Below are positions 1-7,298 of a DNA stretch of 8,707 bases, piece after piece. The notes beneath the pieces are model-generated. The model did not search any database and was not told the origin of the DNA. It saw nothing but the letters and a program-made list of their open reading frames with translations. Location: contig JALVZS010000127.1 in NCBI GenBank assembly GCA_027022065.1, positions 1 to 8,707 on the forward strand, written 5' to 3'. The translations under genes and the position numbers were made by a program. Position 1 is the stretch's first letter. Every line of letters starts with the position of its first letter. The DNA is from a bacterium. Lineage in GTDB: Bacteria > Thermosulfidibacterota > Thermosulfidibacteria > Thermosulfidibacterales > Thermosulfidibacteraceae.

Positions 1-432
1 ATTTACCCTTCCCATTACATCCACAAATTTCCTGGCAATACTACTGGCAGGCACAAGGGAGAGTCCCACCTCATTGGTAACAAACACTGAAAACTCTACA
101 TGCTCTTTGCACCAGTTGGCTACCTCAACTACCCTATCAAGGGGATCCTCACCTTTAAGCATGCAGTTTGACACCATGAAGTTCACGCAGTCAAGAAGCA
201 CACCTCTGTAGCTTCTGAAGGAGAAGGCCTCCTCAAGATCCGAAACAGAAGGAACAGGCCTTTCAAGTACATCCCAGCCTTTTCTCTCCTTTTTGTGTCT
301 CTTTATCCTCTCAAGCATCTCATAATCAGAAATGATTCCTGTTGCCACATAGAGTCTTGGCTTTTGCTCAACAAGGCTTAAGGCATAACTGCTCTTTCCA
401 GACCTTATTCCTCCGGAGACAAGAACAAACAT
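1..432 (-). CDS. cobU: Bifunctional adenosylcobinamide kinase / adenosylcobinamide-phosphate guanylyltransferase, 3' end missing
   Basis: CobU phosphorylates adenosylcobinamide and then transfers GMP to it, giving AdoCbi-GDP for the nucleotide-loop stage of cobalamin assembly; it is a cytosolic enzyme. I translated 144 codons from the ATG at 432 down to base 1, so the C-terminal part (family length about 170-180) lies outside the window. Visible: N-terminal P-loop GGIRSGKS at residues 7-14; the RIKRHK segment, whose His46 sits at the position of the GMP-accepting histidine of Salmonella CobU; a Walker B-like GVLLDC at 77-82; and the family block VTNEVG near 118-123, followed by VP and an ending GRVN. 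The start codon shares one base with the glyS stop (TGATG), so translation is probably coupled. Only a weak AAGAAG stands as ribosome binding site. No other cobalamin gene is seen here, so whether the cell makes or salvages corrinoids is open. The family call is very secure. Confidence 0.95.
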   Translation of the reverse strand, partial: MFVLVSGGIRSGKSSYALSLVEQKPRLYVATGIISDYEMLERIKRHKKERKGWDVLERPVPSVSDLEEAFSFRSYRGVLLDCVNFMVSNCMLKGEDPLDRVVEVANWCKEHVEFSVFVTNEVGLSLVPASSIARKFVDVMGRVN

Positions 433-2504
433 CACTTCTTCAAAACAACCTTTTTCAGATCCGCAATCTTACCAAACAATCTCGCAATCCTGTTTAGCAG
501 AGAGAGCCTGTTCCTTCTCTTTTTCTCGTCTTTCTCCATAACAAGCACGTTGTCAAAGAAGGCATCCACCTTCTCCTTAAGGGAGGCAAGAAGCCTGAGG
601 GCCTCCTCGTAGCTCCCCTCCTCTATCAGTGCGTTTACCCTGTCCTCAACCCCTTTCACAGCCTGATAGAGCTCTCTTTCCACATCCTTCTCAAACAGGG
701 ATTCATCCACATCGGTATAGGTAAAGTCTTTTGGTATGATGTTCACCACCCTCTTAAAGGTGGTCATGAGAGGCTCAAACTCGGGCTCCTCGGCAAGCCT
801 GCTAAGGGCATCCAGCCTCTTTTTGGCATCAACTATGTCATCAAAACCCGCCTCTATCACCGCTTCCACTAGATCGTACCTGTATCCCTCAGAAACCCAA
901 AGATGATAGAGCCTCTGCCTGAAGAAGTCCAAAACCTCCCTTTTAACATCCTCAGCAGGCCTCTCCATCCTGTCCTCAAGGAGTCTTGCCGCATCATTTA
1001 CCAGCTCGGAGAGACTGAGCCTGTATCCTTTGTGCAGTATCACCTGGATTATCCCCAAAGAGTCCCTGCGCATGCCATAAGGATCCTCGGACCCTGTGGG
1101 AATAAGGCCTATTCCAAAGCAGCCCACTATAGTATCAATCCTGTCCGCTATGCCCACTATGGCACCCGTGTCCGTCTCCGGCAGCCTATCCCCAGAAAAC
1201 CTGGGTAGGTAGTGCTCATATATGCCTTCTGCAACCTCCTTATCCTCTCCCTGAAGCAGCGCATACTCCCTTCCCATAACGCCCTGAAGCTCATCAAACT
1301 CGTTGACCATCTGGGACTCAAGATCCGCCTTGCAGAGAATAGCACACCTGTCTATCTTCTCCTTCTTGTCAGGAACGAGCCTTTCCGCAAGCTTTAAGGC
1401 TATCTGCCTGAAGCGCATAACCTTCTCATAAGATGTTCCCAGCTTTTCCTGGAACACCACATTCTTCAACTTCTCAAACATCTCCTCAAGAGGAACCTCC
1501 TTGTCCTCTTCGTAGAAGAACTTCGCATCGGCAAGACGGGCCTTAAGAACCCTCTCATTGCCTCTAGTTATCACATCCATGTCGTCTGTTATTATGTTGT
1601 TCACCACCACAAAGTAGGAAAGAAGCTTCCCCTCATCGTCAAACACGGGGAAGTACTTCTGATGTCCCTTCATGGTGGTAACGAGAACCTCCTGAGGAAG
1701 ATCCAGGAATTTCTCGTCAAACCTGCCGCATGTGGCAACGGGATACTCCACAAGGAAGGTCACCTCGTTCAAGAGATCCTCATCCTCATCGGGACGTCCC
1801 CCCACCTTCCTTGCCTGCTCCTCAACCTGCTCTTTTATGATTCTCTTCCTCTCCTCATGGTCAAAGATCACATAAGCCCTCCTCATGGCCTCGGGATACT
1901 CATCAGGATGGTTTATGACCATGGGATCCGGAGCGAGGAACCTGTGGCCGTAGGTAACATTGGAGCTTTCAATGTCCGCAATTTTAAATTTAACAACCTC
2001 GTTATCAAAAAGGGCAAGGAACCAGTGTATGGGCCTTGCAAACCTTATCTTCCTTGAACCCCAGCGCATGGACTTGGGCCAAGGAAAGCGAAGCACCATC
2101 TTGGAAAGCACATCGGGAAGAAGCTCTATGGTTGGACGCCCCTTTTCCCTTTTGACAATATAAACGTACTCTCCCTTTTCAGTTTGCTTTACCTTAAGGT
2201 CCTCAACGCTCACACCCTGAGCCCTAGCAAACCCCTCACCCGCCTTGGTTACTCTTCCCGTTGCATCAAAGGCCACCCTAGCAGGAGGACCTATCACCTC
2301 CTGCTCAAGGTCCCTCTGAACCTCAGCCACATCCTCAGCCATAAGCACAAGCCTTCTGGGAGTTCCCGTGGCCCTAACCTTGCCGTAATCTATTCTCAAC
2401 TCGTCAAAGCTCTTTTTTATGAAATCCTCCATGTATTTAAGGGCATCCAGCATAAACCTGGCTGGTATCTCCTCCGTTCCTATCTCAAACAGTAGCTTTC
2501 CCAT
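432..2504 (-). CDS. glyS: Glycyl-tRNA synthetase beta subunit
   Basis: This is the large, tRNA-recognising subunit of the bacterial alpha2beta2 glycyl-tRNA synthetase, which charges tRNA-Gly in the cytosol together with the catalytic GlyQ. It has 690 residues, full family length. The N-terminus LLFEIGTEEIPARF (4-17), TGTPRRL (46-52), VIGPP (70-74) and the GEGFARAQGV stretch (89-98) are family hallmarks. The middle holds TTMKGHQKYFP (276-286), RVLKARLADAKFF (318-330) and the long SEDPYGMRR-DSLG block (472-484) of the helical, HD-like region. The C-terminus, about 580-690, with VDAFFDNVLVM (646-656) and RNRLSLL (664-670), is the anticodon-binding domain. The start has an AGGAGG six bases upstream. 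The gene begins 2 bases after vorB and ends sharing one base with cobU. The alpha gene glyQ, often directly upstream of glyS, is not adjacent and not in the window. No truncation or frameshift is seen. Confidence 0.97.
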   Translation of the reverse strand: MGKLLFEIGTEEIPARFMLDALKYMEDFIKKSFDELRIDYGKVRATGTPRRLVLMAEDVAEVQRDLEQEVIGPPARVAFDATGRVTKAGEGFARAQGVSVEDLKVKQTEKGEYVYIVKREKGRPTIELLPDVLSKMVLRFPWPKSMRWGSRKIRFARPIHWFLALFDNEVVKFKIADIESSNVTYGHRFLAPDPMVINHPDEYPEAMRRAYVIFDHEERKRIIKEQVEEQARKVGGRPDEDEDLLNEVTFLVEYPVATCGRFDEKFLDLPQEVLVTTMKGHQKYFPVFDDEGKLLSYFVVVNNIITDDMDVITRGNERVLKARLADAKFFYEEDKEVPLEEMFEKLKNVVFQEKLGTSYEKVMRFRQIALKLAERLVPDKKEKIDRCAILCKADLESQMVNEFDELQGVMGREYALLQGEDKEVAEGIYEHYLPRFSGDRLPETDTGAIVGIADRIDTIVGCFGIGLIPTGSEDPYGMRRDSLGIIQVILHKGYRLSLSELVNDAARLLEDRMERPAEDVKREVLDFFRQRLYHLWVSEGYRYDLVEAVIEAGFDDIVDAKKRLDALSRLAEEPEFEPLMTTFKRVVNIIPKDFTYTDVDESLFEKDVERELYQAVKGVEDRVNALIEEGSYEEALRLLASLKEKVDAFFDNVLVMEKDEKKRRNRLSLLNRIARLFGKIADLKKVVLKK

Positions 2505-2506
2505 CT

Positions 2507-3553
2507 TTATCCTCCTAAAATCCTCTTAACTTCCTGATAAATCTCTTCAGGGTAAAAGACATCCGAAGGCTTGCCCAAAAAGAGCACATCCCGCCTAAGG
2601 AACCTTTCCACATCCTCCAGCATCTGTCCCGTGTTCATCTCCACAACAAGCACCCTTTTTGCCCCTTCGGCCACCTTCCTTAAAGCATCCTTGGGATAGG
2701 GAAAGAGGGTTACGGGCCTAAAAAGCCCCACGTTGATTCCTTCCTGCCTCAGCCACTGTATAGCGCTTTTAGAAACCCTAGCCGCCGTACCAAAGGCCAC
2801 AATGAGAAGCTCTAGTTCTCCATCCGTGTAATAGCACTCCCACCTAACCTCCTTCTCCATCTCCTTGTACTTCCTGAACAGCTTCCAGTCGTGCTTTGTC
2901 AGCTCGCCAGGGCCGAGGTATAGGGATTTTATGAGTTGAGGTTCCCTACCCTGGCATCCTGTAAGTGCCCAGGGCTTCTCAGGAGGATACTGGTATAAAT
3001 GGGTACTGATGGAAACAGACTCCATCATCTGAGCTATTATGCCATCTATCTGAATGACAACGGGATTTCTGTATTTGTCCGCAAGGTTAAAGGCCCCAAA
3101 TACACAGTCCACAGCCTCCTGAACCGTATGAGGAGCAAGCACCAGGGTTCTATAATCTCCGTGGCCTCCGCCCCTTGTGGATTGGAAGTAATCACCTTGA
3201 TTGGGCTGAATACCTCCCAGCCCAGGGCCTCCTCTGTTGACGTTTACTATGACTGCGGGAAGCTCCATACCCGCCATGTAGGATATGCCTTCCTGCATAA
3301 GGCTTATGCCGGGGCTTGAGGACGCAGTCATGGCCCTGAAGCCGGCCATCGCGGCACCCATCACCATGTTTATGGCAGCAAGCTCGCTCTCGCTCTGGAT
3401 AAAGACGCCGTCAACTTCAAACATCCTCCAGGACATGTACTCAAGTATCTGGGACTGGGGCGTTATGGGATAGCCTGCAAAGAAGCGGCAACCCGCCTGT
3501 ATAGCAGCCTCAGCTATGGCATCGCAACCCTTCCACAACCTCTTTTCACTCAT
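2507..3553 (-). CDS. vorB: 2-oxoacid:ferredoxin oxidoreductase alpha subunit, VorB-type (2-ketoisovalerate family)
   Basis: This is the alpha (pyrimidine-domain) subunit of a thiamine-diphosphate 2-oxoacid:ferredoxin oxidoreductase, which with a beta subunit converts 2-oxoacids plus CoA to acyl-CoA, CO2 and reduced ferredoxin. I place the start at the ATG at 3553 (348 aa). It overlaps the ferredoxin stop as ATGA and has GAGGTG five bases upstream, and MSEKRLWKG matches family N-termini; an in-frame start at 3583 would add ten unrelated residues. Motifs: AGYPITPQSQILEYM (26-40), QSESELAAINMVMGA (53-67), SSSPGISLMQEGISY (78-92), RGGPGLGGIQPNQGDYFQ (107-124), GGGHGDYR (128-135), a domain II beginning about 245 with AFGTAARV, and VVEMNTGQMLEDV (303-315). 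GYPITPQ with the SPGISLMQEG block points to VorB rather than to classic KorA or PorA; actual substrate is not readable. No beta or gamma gene follows: glyS is next. Confidence 0.9.
   Translation of the reverse strand: MSEKRLWKGCDAIAEAAIQAGCRFFAGYPITPQSQILEYMSWRMFEVDGVFIQSESELAAINMVMGAAMAGFRAMTASSSPGISLMQEGISYMAGMELPAVIVNVNRGGPGLGGIQPNQGDYFQSTRGGGHGDYRTLVLAPHTVQEAVDCVFGAFNLADKYRNPVVIQIDGIIAQMMESVSISTHLYQYPPEKPWALTGCQGREPQLIKSLYLGPGELTKHDWKLFRKYKEMEKEVRWECYYTDGELELLIVAFGTAARVSKSAIQWLRQEGINVGLFRPVTLFPYPKDALRKVAEGAKRVLVVEMNTGQMLEDVERFLRRDVLFLGKPSDVFYPEEIYQEVKRILGG
2511..2516 (-). promoter_or_regulatory. Ribosome binding site for glyS, inside the end of vorB
   Basis: The minus strand reads AGGAGG six bases before the glyS ATG, the strongest ribosome binding site in the window. 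It coincides with the final Leu-Gly-Gly codons of vorB, so the end of vorB is constrained both as protein and as initiation signal. Confidence 0.85.
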
Positions 3554-3747
3554 TTGTACACCTCTATACAAACATCTGGGCAAACCTCAGCACAAAGGGC
3601 ACAGCTAACACACCGTTCCTGATACGAACACACGGCAAAATGATAACCCTGCTTGTTCACATTTTGGGAAAAGCTCAAAAGCTTGTGAGGACAGGCTCTT
3701 ATGCACAAACCACAGCCCTTACACCTCTCCTGATCAATCTTCACCAT
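3550..3747 (-). CDS. Small 2x[4Fe-4S] ferredoxin, probable electron-transfer (delta-type) subunit of the VorB oxidoreductase
   Basis: This 65-residue protein carries two CxxCxxCxxxCP motifs, at Cys9/12/15/19 and Cys46/49/52/56, so it should bind two [4Fe-4S] clusters. The layout, with about 26 residues between motifs, a GYH segment (34-36) and a C-terminus CPDVCIEVYK, is that of the KorD/VorC-type ferredoxin normally encoded just before the alpha subunit of 2-oxoacid:ferredoxin oxidoreductases. It would pass electrons from the oxidoreductase to free ferredoxin in the cytosol. Two further cysteines, Cys40 and Cys60, lie outside the motifs. The ATG at 3747 lies 14 bases inside recN, preceded by GGGGG six bases upstream; the next codon is GTG, a possible alternative start. 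The stop overlaps the vorB start as ATGA, so the two proteins are very likely co-translated partners. The cluster-binding call is secure; the partnership rests on adjacency and family precedent. Confidence 0.92.
   Translation of the reverse strand: MVKIDQERCKGCGLCIRACPHKLLSFSQNVNKQGYHFAVCSYQERCVSCALCAEVCPDVCIEVYK
3559..3564 (-). promoter_or_regulatory. Ribosome binding site that fixes the vorB start
   Basis: The minus strand reads GAGGTG five bases upstream of the ATG at 3553, inside the end of the ferredoxin gene. It supports the ATGA-overlap start over the in-frame ATG ten codons further upstream at 3583, whose extra residues do not resemble the family N-terminus. Confidence 0.75.
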
Positions 3748-5335
3748 TCAAAACCCCCGCCATCTTTTCCAGCTCCTTTTCCCTTTCTTTACCCATTATA
3801 GGTGTAACTTTAACAAAAGTTTTGCCTTCCTTCAAAACCTTTTCCACCTTTATGTGGTGATGGGCAAACCTGGCAACCTGAGGGAAGTGGCTTATAGCCA
3901 CAACCTGTCTCTTCTCCCCAAGAGTCCTCAGTTTTCTGCCCACAAGAAGGGCCGTCTCCCCTCCAACCCCTGCATCCACCTCATCAAAAATGACAACTGA
4001 AACCTCCTCATGACTCACAAGAACGCTTTTAAGCGCCAGAAGAACCCTAGAAAGCTCCCCGCCTGAGGCTATCTCCCTTAGAGGCTTCAAAGGAACATCG
4101 GGATTGGCGGAAAAGAGAAACTCCACCCTGTCGGCCCCTTTAGGACCCAGCTCCCTTTCCCGGACATCAACCTCAAAGCGGGAAGAACCAAATCCCAGCT
4201 CCTCAAGCTCCGCAGCCACCGCATTGGAAAGAAGCTTTCCAGCCTCCCTCCTCATCTCGGAAAGCTTCCTCGCTTTGGAAAGCACCTTACCCTCAAGTTG
4301 GGAAAGTTTTGCTTCCAGCTCTTCTTTGGAAAAGGCCCTTTTCTTAAGCTCCTCTAGCTCCTTCTTTGCCCCTTCGTAGAAAGAAAGCACATCCTCCACG
4401 CTTTTTCCGTACTTCATCTTGAGCTTCTCATAGGCAGAAAGCCTGCTTTCTATCTCCTCAAGTCTTTCGGGAGAAAGCTCTATAGATCCCTCAAGGCCCT
4501 TCAGCTCCATGACCACATCCTGCAGCTCACTGGCAACACTGTTAAGGCGGTCTAAAAGCCTTTCCACTTCGGGATGGCGGATTCCCTCAAGTTCCTTCAG
4601 GGCAAAGGATATTAAAGAGTAGGCGCTTGCTTCTGATTCATAAAGCAATTCTGCCGCCTTTAAGCACCCCTCCCTTATGGCCTCGGCGTTAAGGAGAATC
4701 TCTCTCTCCTCCTTCAGTGCCTCTTCCTCCCCCACAGTGGGAGAAACCTCCTCTATTTCCCTCACCACAAACTCCAGATAATCCATGCGCCTAGCGATTT
4801 CCTGCCTTTGGGCCTCCAGCTCCTCCAACTGCCTTTTAACCTCAAGGTAGCTCTGATAGAGCCTTTCGTACTCCTTAACTTTATCTTTCAAACCTCCGTA
4901 GGAATCCAGAAGCTCCAGCTGGTAAGACGGATCAAGCAACTTCACGCTCTCCCTCTGCCCCTGAACCTCAAAGATGCATCCGAGAAGCTCTTTAAGCTTT
5001 CCCGTGGTTACAAGGGTGTCGTTTATAAAGGCACGGGACCTCCCCGATCTATCAATCATCCTTCTTACAAGGATCTCACCATCACAGGGAATCCCCACCT
5101 CCTCCAGCTTGCCAGCTATCCAAGGAGCTTCCACAACCGCCTCAACTTTAAGGACATCCCCCTCTGGGTGCACAAGGCGTCTGTCCGCCCTCTCACCTGA
5201 GATGAGATTTATCGCCTTAACTATTAGAGACTTACCAGAGCCAGACTCTCCCGTTATAACGTTGAACCCCTCCCCAAACTCAACGATGCAGTTCCTTATG
5301 ATTCCGAGGTTTTCTATTCTAAGAAGTCTTATCAT
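3734..5335 (-). CDS. recN: DNA repair protein RecN (SMC-like ATPase)
   Basis: RecN is a cytosolic SMC-family ATPase that acts at DNA double-strand breaks, holding DNA ends or sister duplexes for RecA-dependent repair. The 533 residues are close to family length (about 550-570). The N-terminal half-ATPase opens with MIRLLRIENLGIIRN and Walker A GESGSGKS (29-36; most RecN proteins have GETGAGKS). A short antiparallel coiled coil rich in Glu, Lys and Leu spans about 150-375. The C-terminal half-ATPase has the ABC signature ASGGELSR (423-430), Walker B VVIFDEVDAGVGG (447-459) and the H-loop VVAISHFPQVA (478-488). At 122-130, FEVQGQRES replaces the common IHGQHE-type motif. The ATG at 5335 is the only possible start, because an in-frame TGA lies five codons upstream. 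It has no clear ribosome binding site and overlaps the fapA end by 17 bases, so reinitiation after fapA is likely. The end overlaps the ferredoxin gene by 14 bases. Confidence 0.96.
   Translation of the reverse strand: MIRLLRIENLGIIRNCIVEFGEGFNVITGESGSGKSLIVKAINLISGERADRRLVHPEGDVLKVEAVVEAPWIAGKLEEVGIPCDGEILVRRMIDRSGRSRAFINDTLVTTGKLKELLGCIFEVQGQRESVKLLDPSYQLELLDSYGGLKDKVKEYERLYQSYLEVKRQLEELEAQRQEIARRMDYLEFVVREIEEVSPTVGEEEALKEEREILLNAEAIREGCLKAAELLYESEASAYSLISFALKELEGIRHPEVERLLDRLNSVASELQDVVMELKGLEGSIELSPERLEEIESRLSAYEKLKMKYGKSVEDVLSFYEGAKKELEELKKRAFSKEELEAKLSQLEGKVLSKARKLSEMRREAGKLLSNAVAAELEELGFGSSRFEVDVRERELGPKGADRVEFLFSANPDVPLKPLREIASGGELSRVLLALKSVLVSHEEVSVVIFDEVDAGVGGETALLVGRKLRTLGEKRQVVAISHFPQVARFAHHHIKVEKVLKEGKTFVKVTPIMGKEREKELEKMAGVLNGED
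3754..3758 (-). promoter_or_regulatory. Ribosome binding site for the ferredoxin gene, inside recN
   Basis: The minus strand reads GGGGG six bases before the ferredoxin ATG at 3747, preceded by GGC. This is a permissive rather than canonical match to the anti-Shine-Dalgarno. It lies within the last codons of recN (A-G-V), so translation of the ferredoxin is probably coupled to recN. Confidence 0.5.
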
Positions 5336-7298
5336 ACTGGGAAAGGTTCAGCTTAACCACATAACTTCTCAAGCCCTTCTCCAAAAGGTAGTCCCTGAAG
5401 AGGTTGAAGTAGTCCTCATCCAGGTGCCTCTTGATAAGCTCCCCTATGGCCTCCGGATCCCTCTCTTCCACCGCTGCTCCGCCCTTCTCGCAGAAGAGCA
5501 CCGGCCCTTTTAAGGTTCCCGTGTGGTATATCCTGTGCTTCTTCATCATTATGAGATTATCCTGCTCAAGCCTGTCCAGAACAAGCACCTGTCCTTCCTT
5601 TTCCTTGAGGGCGCTTATTCTAGCTTCAATTTCTTTAAGTTCTTTAATAACCTCTTCCAGCTTTTCCCTCTCACCAGCAGACTCTTTTCTGCTTCTCTGG
5701 GCATCCTCCACAACGGACCTCACATGAGGAGGAAATTTCTCTTTAAGCGAGTTGAGCTTCTCCTCGTTATCCAGAAGCCCCTTAACAACACCCTTCAAGC
5801 GAAGAGCATTTTCTTTGAGGGAAGGCCTGAGATAGCTCACCATAAGGTTCAGCTGCCCCTCTATCTTCTTTTCAAGCTTGCTGATGTTTGACTCAAGCGC
5901 CGCCTTTTTGCCCTCAAGCTCCTTTTTAAGCTTCTCCAGCTCCTCTATCTCCTTAACAACAGAGGGAACCTCTTCGGCCTTTATTATCAGCTGGTTAAAG
6001 TCCTTCGCCTCCTCAACACATATAAAGTCGTGGGCGTATATTCTGGAGTGTCTGAGGGCTTTCAAAGCTATAATCCTTCTTCCCCTGACTGTAGCTCCAG
6101 AGAGGGTGTAGGCATAGGCCTCCTCCGCCTCCACATTTGCTCCCACCGCACTTTCCACAAAGGCCTTCTCAGCGTAAACATGAGAATCCATAAGGGTTTT
6201 TACCTTGCATATTCTCGCCTTTACAACCGCGTCTTTTGCCACAGTTCCCTCTATAATAACCTGTTCCCCCTCCACCACAGCCCTCCTTCCCACATTGCCC
6301 TTCACTATAACGGTTTTTCCGGGCGATATAAGCTTGAAGCCGTCTCTTATAGCGTCGTGAACGCTTTTGTCTCCCTCAACGACAACCTCTATGTCAACCC
6401 CCCTGTCCTCAAAGACAATGTCCCCCGTTGAATAGTCCACCCTTTTTTCTTTCACATACTCAGAAATGCCTATGCGCCCTTTCTCTATGAAGAGGAAGCC
6501 CTCCTTCTTGGCCACAAGCTCGTATATGATCCTATCCCCTTTATGCCTTTCCCTCACCTCAATGGTTTCTTCATCCACCTCAAAGGGAAGCGGTGATAGC
6601 TCCTTAAAAGGTATAAGAACACCTTTCACGGTAATTCCGTATTCCCCTGGGAAGAACTCAATTACTGCAAACTTTTCTCCTGCAAGCACCTTCTTTTCTG
6701 TGTAGCCCCTGTCCTTAAAGTCTATCCTTCCCGTTCTTTCGTTTATTATCTTTCCCGCAGGAGTTATAAGAGGAATGTGGTAGATCTCTCTTCTGTACGG
6801 GTCCTTCGGGGGTTTTCCCTTAGCAACCTCAAATCTGTAAGGCTTTTTAAGCATACTTATGGCGTAAAGGGCCTTTTCCCATCCATTTATCAATCTTTCA
6901 TCTGAGTAGTGGCCGTATATAACCCCCTCAAGATAAAGCAGCTTTTTTGTTTCCTTTATAAGCTCTGTCTTCTGCTGTTCGTTGAGGATAACCTTGGTAT
7001 CATCAGGACTGAACTGCTCCTCTGAAATCTCCATCTTAAAGGTAGGAAGCACCTTTAAAAAGGCCGTAGAAAGCCTCTTGCCCTCTTCAACATCAACTTT
7101 GCAGTCAAATATGGATATTATTCCCGGAAGCCTTAAGTTTATCTCTATCTCGGCTTCAAAAAAGTACCTTCCCTCCTCAGGTCCCACCAGTTCTGCAGAT
7201 ATGATTTCAAAGTCAAGCTCCGAGATGGGACATCCAAGCTGCTCCGCATACTCTTCAAGTGTTTTTCTTATGTCTCTTGTTACTACCCTTTCTCCCAC
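5319..7298 (-). CDS. fapA: FapA family protein (DUF342): beta-helix core with coiled coil
   Basis: The 659-residue protein has the layout of the DUF342/FapA family. An N-terminal region (1-55) starting with a TLEEYAEQLG helix may be a Jag-N-like domain. A long alpha/beta part follows, with ITPAGKIINE (178-187) and KEGFLFIEKGRI (265-276). Then comes a repetitive hydrophobic/Gly/Val stretch (about 290-430; for example GKTVIVKGNV, GEQVIIEGTV), expected to fold as a right-handed beta-helix. A Lys/Glu/Leu coiled coil (about 445-570) and a C-terminal segment with GGAAVEERDPEAIGELI (606-622) complete it. There is no signal peptide or membrane segment. Family members affect flagellar assembly in Vibrio, but many have no known role, and no flagellar gene is seen here. 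The start is a GTG; an in-frame TAG eight codons upstream and no nearby alternative make it the only sensible one. The gene overlaps topA by 44 bases and recN by 17. The family is fairly secure; the function is not. Confidence 0.85.
   Translation of the reverse strand: MGERVVTRDIRKTLEEYAEQLGCPISELDFEIISAELVGPEEGRYFFEAEIEINLRLPGIISIFDCKVDVEEGKRLSTAFLKVLPTFKMEISEEQFSPDDTKVILNEQQKTELIKETKKLLYLEGVIYGHYSDERLINGWEKALYAISMLKKPYRFEVAKGKPPKDPYRREIYHIPLITPAGKIINERTGRIDFKDRGYTEKKVLAGEKFAVIEFFPGEYGITVKGVLIPFKELSPLPFEVDEETIEVRERHKGDRIIYELVAKKEGFLFIEKGRIGISEYVKEKRVDYSTGDIVFEDRGVDIEVVVEGDKSVHDAIRDGFKLISPGKTVIVKGNVGRRAVVEGEQVIIEGTVAKDAVVKARICKVKTLMDSHVYAEKAFVESAVGANVEAEEAYAYTLSGATVRGRRIIALKALRHSRIYAHDFICVEEAKDFNQLIIKAEEVPSVVKEIEELEKLKKELEGKKAALESNISKLEKKIEGQLNLMVSYLRPSLKENALRLKGVVKGLLDNEEKLNSLKEKFPPHVRSVVEDAQRSRKESAGEREKLEEVIKELKEIEARISALKEKEGQVLVLDRLEQDNLIMMKKHRIYHTGTLKGPVLFCEKGGAAVEERDPEAIGELIKRHLDEDYFNLFRDYLLEKGLRSYVVKLNLSQYDKTS

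Noticed and set aside
1157-1345. A 62-codon minus-strand frame inside glyS.
   Set aside because: It is a different frame wholly inside the conserved middle of glyS, with no ribosome binding site or domain.
3554-3583. A ten-codon N-terminal extension of vorB from the ATG at 3583.
   Set aside because: The extra residues do not match family N-termini, while the ATG at 3553 has a good ribosome binding site and an ATGA overlap with the ferredoxin stop.
4104-4379. A serine-rich plus-strand frame of 91 codons.
   Set aside because: It is the antisense image of the Glu/Lys/Leu coiled-coil codons of recN (GAG and CTT read backwards give Ser and Leu codons), not a gene.
4974-5513. A 179-codon open frame on the plus strand.
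   Set aside because: It runs antisense across recN and the end of fapA, both of which have strong family motifs. Its translation is low-complexity (Ser, Leu, Pro rich) and resembles no protein; it is a shadow frame.
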